A DNA stretch of 64,000 nt from Corticium candelabrum (lineage: Eukaryota; Porifera; Homoscleromorpha; Homosclerophorida; Plakinidae): positions 4,122,512-4,186,511 of the forward strand of contig NC_085090.1 in assembly GCF_963422355.1 (NCBI RefSeq), written 5' to 3'. Shown here piece by piece: positions 14,001 through 20,854 of the stretch. The stretch's first letter is position 1. Every line of letters starts with the position of its first letter. The notes below the pieces were generated by a model. The model was not told the origin of the DNA. It did not search any database and saw nothing but the letters and a program-made list of their open reading frames with translations. The translations under genes and the position numbers were made by a program.

Positions 14001-17000
14001 ATGGAGGCTATGACAACGTCCGTCGCCAGACGCTCTCAGATTTTTCTTCCATCACTGCAAACACTGTTTCTTGATAAATTCTCCAAGCCTCAGCAACAAC
14101 AGGGAATAAATAGGCATCTTTAATTCGATAAAACTCAGAACGTGATAAAATTTTTAATTTGTTGAGTTAAAAAAGATGAGAAAATTTTTTTATTTACTGC
14201 CAGAAAATAAAAAATAATATTGACGCTGACATAAGAAGATTGCCAGAAGCCATGCCTCTTATGCTTGGTTGTGAAACCCATTTCAAAGTGTGGTCTGCGC
14301 AACACTCAGTAATGACTGAAAGGCAGCTGCCAACAACAAACTTGTGTGTGTTCAAATTTGCCTTGCCACATGTAGGACAACGTCGAATTAGCTGATCTAG
14401 GCAGCTTTCGAAAATATTAAACTTTCTTTCATGCGTGATCGAGTGGTTGCTACTTCTTGATCAGTCCAGTGAGTCAGCAGTGGAGTCTTCATTTGTTACT
14501 TCCTCAAGCGATGGATGATGTTCAGACATAAGAGAGATGTCTTGGCTTACAGAAATGTCTTCAAATTAAGACATGGTAGCTGCAGCAACAGCAGCAGCAC
14601 CAATGGAAGTCGACTCTCTTAAGCAGTAATTGAGTTCACCTACTGACTCGTACATGTCATCATAGCCATATTGTTTCCAAGCATCTGCAGTTTGAAGAAC
14701 AGCTTGGATGGCAATGTAGAATGTGGTAGAAAGTGATGAGCATATAAATGTATAACTGGTCTTTGATGGAACTTCTATGTGGGAATGATGGTTGTCATGT
14801 TCAAAAAAGCTGGTGTTTGTGCTACAATTCCCTATAGAATCAGTTGGTTTGGTTTGTTGTTGATCTGTCATGGTCTGTTTAGAAGTCTGACATATCAGGA
14901 ATGTTGTTAATAGGATAATTGGTACTTGAGCAGTAACAGTTGTTTACCTCTAATTTTGTCTCAGCTCTCTGGTAGCATTTTGTTGAGTGTCTCTTGCTTA
15001 GATTCAGAGGCAAAGCATATCGCCTTAGCTTCCTAAAAGTGCCTTTCAAGTGTGAAGACAAAGAATCACGCGATAAATGGTCTGATCATACGCGAGAAGA
15101 GTTCTTGATATCAGTCTCATCTAGGCCAAGTCTACGTTGCCATTTCCTTGAAGATTCCTGTTTTCAACAGGAAATCTGTAAAAAGGGAAAACCTACCGCT
15201 TGGTTTATCTGCAAACTATGCACTTCAACACCATAACAACTGCCAACTCAACTACTAGCAGATCTTTGTTTATGTTTTATACACCCGCACATGCCAGCTA
15301 GTAAAATTGTCGTTACAAACAGTAGTGGGAGTGAGTATGATTGCTGTACATCGCTGAATAAAGGAGATCTAACTATGATCTAGATAAAGCATTGCTGTTA
15401 GGTTAGTAGGGTAGGGTACAGTACCACGCATGTGGCGATTGTGTTTGTATAACAGGGAGCCTCAAAAGGAGCCCCTCTTAAGTTAGTTCGTAGATCATGT
15501 CTCGCTGCATTTTGGGTGCTTTAGGAGCACTTGGCACAGCTAAGCCTAAAGAATTTACTTGCAAACGAGGACACAAAGTACCGAATACGCGTATTACGGG
15601 GAATCATCTGAACAACTTGTGGCTCATTCTCTGCTTCTGTGGATGGCTGGACCGTAAGCTTCATGCAGGGAGATGTTGGGCGTTGTATCTTTCTTTCAGC
15701 AAGTTTTAGTATTTGGTGAGAGTTCTCCTTTAAGTAATCTAATGCATCCATATACCCAGTAGTTCAAAACCAGTAAACGAGATTACGAAACCGTACGTGG
15801 AAAATAATGCAGCTGTCAGAGCTAGGCGTGAGTGACTCCCAGTAGTGATGACTTCCCAGTCACTGGGGCCTACCTGGCAGTGAACAGTTCACAAGTGTGT
15901 GAGTGTGAACAATTCACTTTCACCACTCCTAGGCACTAGTGGCTGGCAAGACAGTATATCTTAAGCACCAATGAATGCAGCTAGGCACGACTGCCTCCCA
16001 TGCATTTGAATCTGATTGTGCAAGTAGTCTCTACACACAAGAAGTGTTTCAAGTATTCATTACTTTTGCAAAGACCATCAGAAGACCTTCCATGTCGAAC
16101 TCGTCCATGATATCAAACAGCATCATTCAAACTGTTGTGCAATTGGGATTGACAGTATAAGAACACAGAGGAGTGTGAACAGAATGTGACTTCGACAACT
16201 GCTCGACGTGCACGTAGCTAGAAATCTCAATTTCCAGATATTTTATAGCCGTACAGCAATACGCGAAAGGGAGTCCCTCTGGCCTGGGGAAGCTAATTAT
16301 GACCTAGGTAAGGGTGGCTAGCGAGTCACTCATGCTGGAGCGCCACCGACGAATCAGACACCGGGTCTCAAACCGTGCATCATTATTTCATTGTAGAACA
16401 CAACAGGATAGTCAATAGCTGTAGTGATCTCTCATTTTGAGTCTGGCAATTTAACACCATTTTAGAGCGTAAATAATAAACTGTTCATATGTTATGCATG
16501 CACACTGAGAGGTATGCCAAAAGTCCGAGATTAATCAAGAAATGATAGACAGCAGAGACCAGACGTTTCCATAATCCGTACCAATAGTTCGGCCACTCGA
16601 GACTAAACAATTGTACTGTACCATTGAAGAATTATGGTAACGATTTCTTTCTAACTCCATTGTGCATGAACGCTCTCATCTCACGAATTCACGTTTCTCA
16701 CAAAACTCAAAGCTTGAAAAGTGGTTAGGAAATACATAATCAACTTTTTACAGATCCACAATTGCACGTCCTTTCAGGAAACAGTTGTGATTTAAATGTC
16801 AGCAGACGCGCATGCAAGTGTCGGAGCAGGCGAAGCGCTGCTCCAAAATCACAGAAGACACGACAATCGAGAAGCTCACAAAGACTTCAAAGCCGTATTT
16901 TTGAAACAATCGTTAAATAAAGGAAAATGCTTCTACCAAGGATAGTTTATAGCAAAGAATCATAACCAGATAAGTCGGAAAAAAATGTGCAGAAAAAGAA

Positions 17001-20000
17001 ACCATTTCTGACCAAATTGCGATATATTGCAAAATATATTTAAAAATTGACCAAACGGGTTTAGAGTCTCGAACTTGTCAAACATAGAGAAGAAAGAAGA
17101 CTTAAGCAATGTTATTCAATTTGGCACTAATGATTCTTAGCCAAGATACAGAGGGGAGTAAACGAGCATAAGTTTTGACACCCCCAGTCATCCTAGATAG
17201 TGACTATGCGTCAATATGTATTTGTTATTACACGGGTAGCTGGTGTTTATGGCTTTTATTGACCCGAGGCTTCACGGGATTATCGAGGTGATAAGCCCTA
17301 AGGCCGAGGTGTCGATAATGCCATAAACACCACATACCCATGTAATATGTAATTTATTGTATGGCAGTGCATTTGAATCAACTTTCAACAACAAGGTCAT
17401 GTGTAGCAGCAACGCCTGCACTCCCCTTCCACTCTTCAAATTGCAGCGTTACATTCTATATGGGCAACAAGATTTTTAAGAACTTGTTTGTGCATGTAAC
17501 CTTTCTGACGTAATTGGTAGATGTAATAGCTGATATGTGACTGCCCTAAGTGTGTTGTGTTATGTTTGTTAGCTAATGGCTTGTGAAAGTTTGTATAAGG
17601 AAAAGATGCTAATAGACTAAATGACCTTTATGTATTGTATTCGAGCCTGATGTTTACTCTAAAATATACCCAGGGTATATTCTGTTGCTATGACAGTGGT
17701 TGGATTATCAGTATATTGTACCTGCACGCGACTTGTCCAAGCGCTATAACTGGCTCATATTGCGTACCCAACCACGCCCATATAATAAATACAGAATAAA
17801 CGCAAACTGAAAAAAGTTGACGCAATATTATTATTAATAGCATGTACTAGTGTATAATACAAAGAAACGATTAAATAGTATGTGCAAGGGCACGTGTTGC
17901 TATTTAAATAAAAAATTGTTTTACGAGATGTGCACTTATTCTGATTTCCGTGTTTTAAAATCCCAAATTATAAACAAAAAAACTAAATCGACAATATTGT
18001 TATTAGTGTAATGTTTTCGCTTTCGATAATGACGTTGATCGTATACATACGAGACTCTACACATAGATGATAGATATTGTTACTATAATTGCTGTTACTA
18101 ATTTATGTTTTGTGTCGTAAAATCATTAAAATATGCTGAAAAAGCTTTTGATAAAACCCATATTTACAAATGAAAATGCCAGAAAGTCTGGGTCACGACG
18201 CAAGACGCGCATCTGAACGGAGACGTGACGGCATCAAAACAGCAGGTTGCTGTATTGCGTTTCGCTGCTTATTTCACCATTCAAGCAGTCGCCCCCTCTC
18301 AGGAATATTACACAGAATAGGAATAATTTTGTCAATTGTAATAAATGAGTTCAATAATTACTTACACACTCTATATAAAAATATCGTCTTACCCAAACCA
18401 TATCCGATGTTAAGTGAATTGACGTCGCTATACGGTTGCAACAGTTTTACGGCTTCTTCATGATATGGCTTCGATAAGTCAGGTCTACTCATTAGATCGT
18501 AAGCATCACCGACCGAAATCAGACCTGAAATATCAAATTGGAAAAACTAAACTGTAATTACGGGTAAAATTGCACTCACTCTGGCTCAATTCAATGGCAT
18601 CGTTAAGAGTGCGAGAGCCGATTTGACGAAAAATTTTCAATCTCTCCTCTGATAAATGCTTGGCTGTTGTAATGTCGTAGAGATATGTTGCCAACCAACA
18701 AGAATATTTCAAGAGCTCTAGACATTCTTGCTTTATACATTTCATCTCCAAGATGTAATCAGAAACGCTGTAAACGTGTGGAGCCAATGCAATCAACTTG
18801 CTGTTGTTTAGGTTACGTCTCATGGCATCAGCAGACTTCGGTAACATGTCTTGGATACCCTTAGTCAAACAAACGACAGAAGTTAATAATTTGTTCCTTC
18901 TCTTTGTGTAGCTTAGAACAGACTGCTGAATGAGCGCATGAATGTCACACGTCTGTTCCTGGTCATTAAATGTGAGCAGAGAAAAATCTTGTGACAACAA
19001 ATACAAAGAGTTTTCAAACTCATTTTCTTCAACAATTGACTCTTCATCACGCAATATAGCTGCACGAATAACATCAGTAGGAACAGCGCTCGTGTCCATC
19101 AAAGAAGCAAAACGAAGAATTTTGTCTGCAACTTGAGACCTGCTTGCGACTTCTGATAGATCGAGATCCCAATGCATTGGAGCTTCCTTGTCGACCCTTA
19201 GTCTGCCTTGCATTTTCTCCAGCTTCTTTTCGTCGCTCGTACAAAATTTTCCCAATTTGACCAATGAGGAGATATCGGCAGTTAAAATTTGGTCGATTCG
19301 AGTAACATCTAAACTCGCCAGTTCCTGCTTTAGATGCAGCAGACCATTACCATGTAATATGTCATTGAAGTCATTAGCTAAATACGGCACCGTTGCTTGC
19401 TTCAATGACAGCGTTTCCTTTATCTTTCTATAGGTAACTCCTGTCTTCTTCATCCATATTGCAACGCGTTTAATAGCAAGTGGCAATAGCTTTACTTGTC
19501 TATCGGTCACTAAACTTCTGATCTCATCGAAATCACATTCTGAAATACTGCCGTCTTCGTTGTATATTCCAGCCCAACGGCGAAAACAGTCGACGGCGGC
19601 GTCTTCATCCAACTCCAGTAGTTGAATCACCTTGGTCTTGTCTTCTTTCATCAATGCGTGATCTCTACATCTTGTCGTAATGATAACGTGAATTTTCATG
19701 CTGCACGAGGGAACTACGTGTTGAACGACGTTCAAATCATCACTACTGTCGTAGATCAACAAGACATTGCCACCACGTATAATAAGGAGATCTAGGAAGC
19801 GCGCCTTCATTTCTTCCAATGATTTACTTCCGTCTTCGTCTCGTTCCGAACTTAAAAGACAGATCTATTGCAAATGCAGGTTTCTAAAAATTATGCAGAA
19901 TTTAATTGCAATTTATCTTACAAATTTGTAAATCGATTGTCGTATGGATGCGTTTGTTCTCGAGCTGATAAAGAACACTCCTCCATTGTACGTCTTTCTG

Positions 20001-20854
20001 TAACGCCTTGCATAGTAGGCTGCTAAGCATGATTTACCAGCCCCACCTTGAGCACAGATGCACTGAAACAAAGAAATTAGAATTGGCGATACACAATATG
20101 AAGAAGCTAAGAAACAGTCATCGATGGTATTTACCAACAATTGAAAATCCCTGATGTTTATCAATTCTGCATGTTCATGATCTTTACTCCAAAAGAATTG
20201 GGACATGTCAGTGACAATGTTGTATCGACCACAAAAATGAGGGAAATTTCTCATTTCTACTTCCACCGAAAAATGATCTGCTTTGTCAGACACAATATTT
20301 TTAATTGGTTAAAACAATAAAATAAATTGTAGAACCTTTCAGACTAGGCTTTTCCTTGTCCAACAAAGATTTATCTTGTGAGGAAAGTCGACGAGACTTT
20401 GACTCATTTAGTAACTTCGCAATAATTTCTAAAATTTTGCAATTAAACAAATAGATCAAATCAGAAAAGGTTTTGTACCTTCGGAGTCTCTGTTCTGTAG
20501 ACCTGCATGCAATAGATAGAAATATTATAAATGTTTAGAATAATATATTAATTGTTTTGATAACCTGGATGTCTGTGCGGTTGTATAAGATGTAATATTT
20601 GATCATATCCGCCAGCTTCTGACAAAGTATCGCAAAACTTGTAAAAACCCTTGTTGAAAGAATAAGGTAAGATTTCACTCAATAGATAACGAGCTCTTTC
20701 GACGTCTCCACTCATTTTCTTCAATTTATCAAAATCCTCCAATGTCACCTGGTCCGTACTCAGCAGTTTATCAAGAATGGGTTCGACTGGTAGAACTTGC
20801 ACCAAAATAGCGAATAGAGGACGAATGCATTGATCCCATGAATAGTCTGGTGGT
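4948..20854 (-). CDS. CARD - NB-ARC - TPR receptor (NLR/APAF1-like), multi-exon gene model
   Basis: This is a minus-strand gene that I assembled from 19 consecutive exons with consistent splice phases, about 3.56 kb of coding sequence or roughly 1185 residues. The domain order is an N-terminal CARD death-fold, an NB-ARC ATPase (P-loop GGAGKS; Walker B LLIYDSSDD; sensor-like HVIITTR; KLLPLAIK in the GLPLA position), a helical region, and a C-terminal array of tetratricopeptide repeats. Proteins of this plan are STAND ATPases that oligomerise after ligand or partner sensing and recruit CARD effectors such as caspases. Here the TPRs would be the sensor. No transmembrane segment is seen, so a cytosolic location is inferred. 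The first coding exon is missing, because the CARD exon opens with an acceptor and has no in-frame Met upstream of it. The intron between 18393 and 10763 is about 7.6 kb and full of transposon debris; exons may be hidden or lost there. The 18.4-kb and 10.7-kb exons share phase 1, which supports one gene, but two neighbouring genes cannot be excluded. Confidence 0.7.
5065..5190 (-). CDS. Penultimate TPR exon (126 bp)
   Basis: This exon encodes HFYLAKLFLAMKEVCQASIH then VEKCFEIRKTIFPVGHCKIR. The acceptor is GTGAATAG, the donor GACG/GTGAGA, phase 1. The last full TPR packs helices A and B with the usual Leu/Ala core. Confidence 0.7.
5248..5370 (-). CDS. Divergent TPR exon (123 bp)
   Basis: This exon encodes TMRLGSYEIKTARLEESMTH then LQTAFSHLQKELPTSHYTAD. 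It is the least TPR-like unit, but it ends with the same H-x-x-A-D spacing as its neighbours. The acceptor is GTGTGTAG and the donor GTGCGT. It is three bases shorter than the standard unit but keeps phase 1. Confidence 0.6.
5440..5565 (-). CDS. TPR exon (126 bp)
   Basis: This exon encodes LYYLSLDHDEQGCWTEATKL then CLESIEMEKKRLFPNHTFIA. The helix B and tail E-M-x-K-x-L-x-x-N-H-T fit a TPR. The acceptor is TAATCTAG, the donor GTAAGA. Confidence 0.74.
5632..5763 (-). CDS. TPR exon, type d duplicate (132 bp)
   Basis: This exon encodes MNAVGSCNRAQGNYDEAISW then HKKARQLHLRQDHSPDRDEN. The acceptor is GTTACAG, the donor GTTAGT, phase 1. It completes the second b-c-d block. Confidence 0.76.
6754..6879 (-). 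CDS. TPR exon, type c duplicate (126 bp)
   Basis: This exon encodes LRFLSITYELLDRKEEALQH then ASKAYDIATASLQPSHPTLP. The A-x-x-L-Q-P-x-H-P terminal block is typical of kinesin-light-chain-type TPRs. The acceptor is TATTCAG, the donor GTAAGT. Confidence 0.78.
6943..7068 (-). CDS. TPR exon, type b duplicate (126 bp)
   Basis: This exon encodes ALNYLGSCYSECGELEESAK then LLEEGVAITQSCYSPSHPFV. It is the second copy of the b-c-d exon block. The acceptor is ATTTCAG, the donor GTATAT, phase 1. No exon of the 9.0-kb type was found between 8018 and 7068, so that unit was either not duplicated or has decayed. Confidence 0.76.
8018..8149 (-). CDS. TPR exon, type d (132 bp)
   Basis: This exon encodes MNGIGCCFGGRGDYNKAIVW then YDKSHQLLKNLPSSPTRDGI. 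It pairs with the exon at 5632-5763 (MNAVGSCNRAQGNYDEAISW), including the extended 44-codon length. The acceptor is TCTTACAG, the donor GTTAGT. Confidence 0.76.
8579..8704 (-). CDS. TPR exon, type c (126 bp)
   Basis: This exon encodes KHHLSITCDFLDRKDEALKL then AREAFDIARVSLSSSNCDLA. It pairs with the exon at 6754-6879 (FLSITYELLDRKEEALQHAS), sharing the LDRK-EEAL core. The donor is GTAAGT, the acceptor TTTGTCTAG, phase 1. Confidence 0.76.
8772..8897 (-). CDS. TPR exon, type b (126 bp)
   Basis: This exon encodes ARMNLGICYRESGKLEKSLS then LLDKAVTNSQSCYSCSHLSV. It is closely similar along its length to the exon at 6943-7068 (ALNYLGSCYSECGELEESAK), including the SQSCYS/TQSCYS block. That marks the pair as products of exon duplication. 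The acceptor is TATGTTAG, the donor GTAAGA. Confidence 0.78.
8997..9122 (-). CDS. TPR exon (126 bp)
   Basis: This exon encodes LHNLGRTFVEGRKYDKAIEA then YELSLDVQTPFGDANLVEVS. This is a textbook 42-residue TPR: L-G-R-x-F/Y, an 8-residue loop, Y-D-K-A-I-x-x-Y/Y-E-x-S-L. The acceptor is TTTCTAG, the donor GTACGT, phase 1. Confidence 0.78.
9123..10634. other. Intron of the NB-ARC/TPR gene
   Basis: This is AT-rich sequence between two TPR exons. A minus-strand open stretch of about 60 codons near 10192-10390 (LVAAVSASILFTDGGG and onward) has no Met, no clear splice pair and no recognised domain. I do not call it a gene. Confidence 0.4.
10635..10763 (-). CDS. TPR exon (129 bp)
   Basis: This exon encodes ALSRLGCCYMEMKNLEDAER then LFWKQYEWSIEHRRVVTRAE. 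L-G-x-C-Y in helix A and the D-A-E-x-L-F pattern of helix B are typical of kinesin-light-chain-type TPRs. The acceptor is TTGTTTTAG, the donor GGTG/GTATGC, and the frame is phase 1. It is the first unit after the long transposon-filled intron. Confidence 0.72.
10764..12201. other. Part of the large intron, no gene seen
   Basis: AT-rich sequence with no supported exon or repeat signature. It separates the TPR exon at 10635-10763 from the P2X7-like relic. Confidence 0.35.
12202..12819 (+). pseudogene. P2X7 C-terminal-like (P2RX7_C family) pseudogene
   Basis: The domain is the Cys/His-rich, zinc-binding cytosolic module of P2X7 receptors, which occurs alone in many cnidarian, sponge and fish proteins. 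The readable sequence runs MAESAGSSFEHTLPY, then EPERDADKLETLSGEDDSAL, then NTDWCSFGH, then KVCVCCQEM, then LDCITQ, then VLRTAL, EPLVEPLPNS, RFVAYRQFTCYVQDRLGRGH, IPACVVSSIRGTF, and GVYTGYEEAD. The order W-C, C-x-C-C-Q-E-M, YRQF, IP-x-C-VV-x-x-IR is diagnostic. A 58-bp GT-AG mini-intron (12598-12655) separates PLPNS from VMRFVAYRQF and keeps the frame. Two frameshifts, near 12240 and near 12722, break it. It sits on the strand opposite to its host gene, inside that gene's large intron. Confidence 0.7.
12999..15240 (-). pseudogene. THAP-domain transposase relic
   Basis: A decayed transposase-type protein runs on the minus strand in several frames. At 15240-14990 it shows a THAP zinc finger: CIVC, FYRFP, then LGLDETDIKNSSRV, a TGA where the third Cys is expected, SDHLSRDS and RRYALPLNL. 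At 14871 it continues with MTDQQQTKPTDSIGN, then RRCPTCGKANLNTH, WVSQPSIRGMASGNLLMSA, later ILATDRHPQIKHFMKTKHPN, YWILSFTNHL, HQCAHPVLSATEKQKKQWLK, VVLDKKLLNDISHLTLFCHT and GNLEAYHATLTKYC. This succession is familiar to me from uncharacterised THAP-associated transposase-like proteins of cnidarians, sponges and fish. Many stops and frameshifts exclude function. Terminal repeats were not identified. Confidence 0.6.
15241..17226. other. Intronic stretch with one weak minus-strand open frame
   Basis: A minus-strand open stretch at 15521-15751 (MDALDYLKENSHQILKLAER then KIQRPTSPCMK) is helix-like and could be the tail of a further transposon protein, but I do not recognise it. A Cys-poor GTGAAC/GTTCAC-rich patch at 15880-15930 has short inverted repeats. 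The rest is featureless. Confidence 0.3.
17227..17346. repeat. 120-bp near-perfect palindrome (MITE-like hairpin)
   Basis: The left arm 17227-17253 (ending GGTGTTTATGGC) is the reverse complement of 17320-17346 (starting GCCATAAACACC) with about four mismatches. The pairing continues inward (17254-17272 with 17301-17319) to an inner stem GGGATTATC/GATAAGCCC around a 5-base loop. The whole segment folds on itself, as foldback MITEs do. It lies in the largest intron of the NB-ARC/TPR gene. No coding capacity. Confidence 0.75.
17347..18392. other. Intron between palindrome and first TPR exon
   Basis: AT-rich, with no supported exon. The small plus-strand open frame overlapping 18170-18463 covers the antisense of the TPR exon and is a shadow. 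Confidence 0.4.
18393..18524 (-). CDS. First TPR exon (132 bp)
   Basis: This exon encodes LISVGDAYDLMSRPDLSKPY followed by HEEAVKLLQPYSDVNSLNIG. The helix pair with Y at the end of helix A and A-V-K-L-L in helix B is TPR-like. The acceptor is TATTTCAG, the donor GTAAGA, and both ends are phase 1, as for every following TPR exon. It is 44 codons long, like the exons at 8018 and 5632. Confidence 0.6.
18580..19864 (-). CDS. Large NB-ARC core and helical-domain exon
   Basis: This is the longest open exon of the gene, about 428 codons. It contains NVLLIYDSSDD (Walker B with the following acidic residues), KIHVIITTRCRDHAL (the RNBS-B/sensor position), VIQLLELDEDAAVDCFRRW (the NB-ARC LxxLxxxEAxxLF motif) and VKLLPLAIKRVAIWMKKTG (the GLPLA position, with Leu-Leu for Gly-Leu). 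It then carries a winged-helix-like region (LRFASLMDTSAVPTDVIRAA, then DIHALIQQSVLSYTKRR, where His could be the MHD-like residue), and it ends in helices leading into the TPR array. The acceptor is chosen as CAATAG at 19865-19870 because it is the one that keeps the frame with the P-loop exon. The donor is CAGA/GTGAGT. Confidence 0.82.
19922..20062 (-). CDS. NB-ARC P-loop exon
   Basis: This exon encodes CICAQGGAGKSCLAAYYARR, in which GGAGKS is the Walker A motif that binds the nucleotide phosphates. The following LAAYYARRYRKTYNGGVFFI matches the post-P-loop helix and strand of NB-ARC (A-x-x-Y-A-x-x-Y, then G-V-F-F/W-I). The acceptor is TTTGTTTCAG and the donor is TTT/GTAAGA. The exon is 141 bp and phase 0 on both sides. 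Confidence 0.8.
20135..20277 (-). CDS. NB-ARC N-terminal exon
   Basis: This exon encodes a segment that ends with SKDHEHAELINIRDFQLL, the position of the hhGRExE-like lead-in before the P-loop in NB-ARC proteins. It starts in phase 1 after an AAAGCAG acceptor and ends in phase 0 at GTAAAT. The phase fits both neighbours. The sequence contains NFPHFCGRYNIVTDMSQFFW, a short aromatic-rich stretch that I do not recognise from a family. Confidence 0.6.
20336..20502 (-). CDS. Two linker exons between CARD and NB-ARC
   Basis: A 24-bp microexon (20479-20502, encoding LQNRDSE) and a 93-bp exon (20336-20428, encoding IIAKLLNESKSRRLSSQDK and a following Lys/Ser-rich stretch) join in phase 1. The microexon is bounded by GCATGCAG and GTACAA. 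The second exon is bounded by AAATTTTAG and GTTCTA. The charged, Ser/Lys-rich composition suggests a flexible linker. The microexon assignment rests only on splice consensus and frame continuity. Confidence 0.55.
20565..20854 (-). CDS. CARD exon of the NB-ARC/TPR gene
   Basis: This exon encodes a caspase-recruitment death-fold of about 90 residues. It contains ILDKLLSTDQVTLEDFDKLK, then MSGDVERARYLLSEILPY, then FYKFCDTLSEAGGYDQILHL. These match the six-helix CARD layout (helix 1 leader, a short charged loop, A-R-x-LL in helix 3, and a helix 4/5 segment F-x-x-F-x-x-x-L). The acceptor is TTCTGTTTTAG and the donor is CCAG/GTTATC, ending in phase 1. The sequence upstream of the domain, PPDYSWDQCIRPLFAILVQV, continues to the splice acceptor without a Met, so an earlier exon is required. 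A Death domain is less likely given the spacing. Confidence 0.75.
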
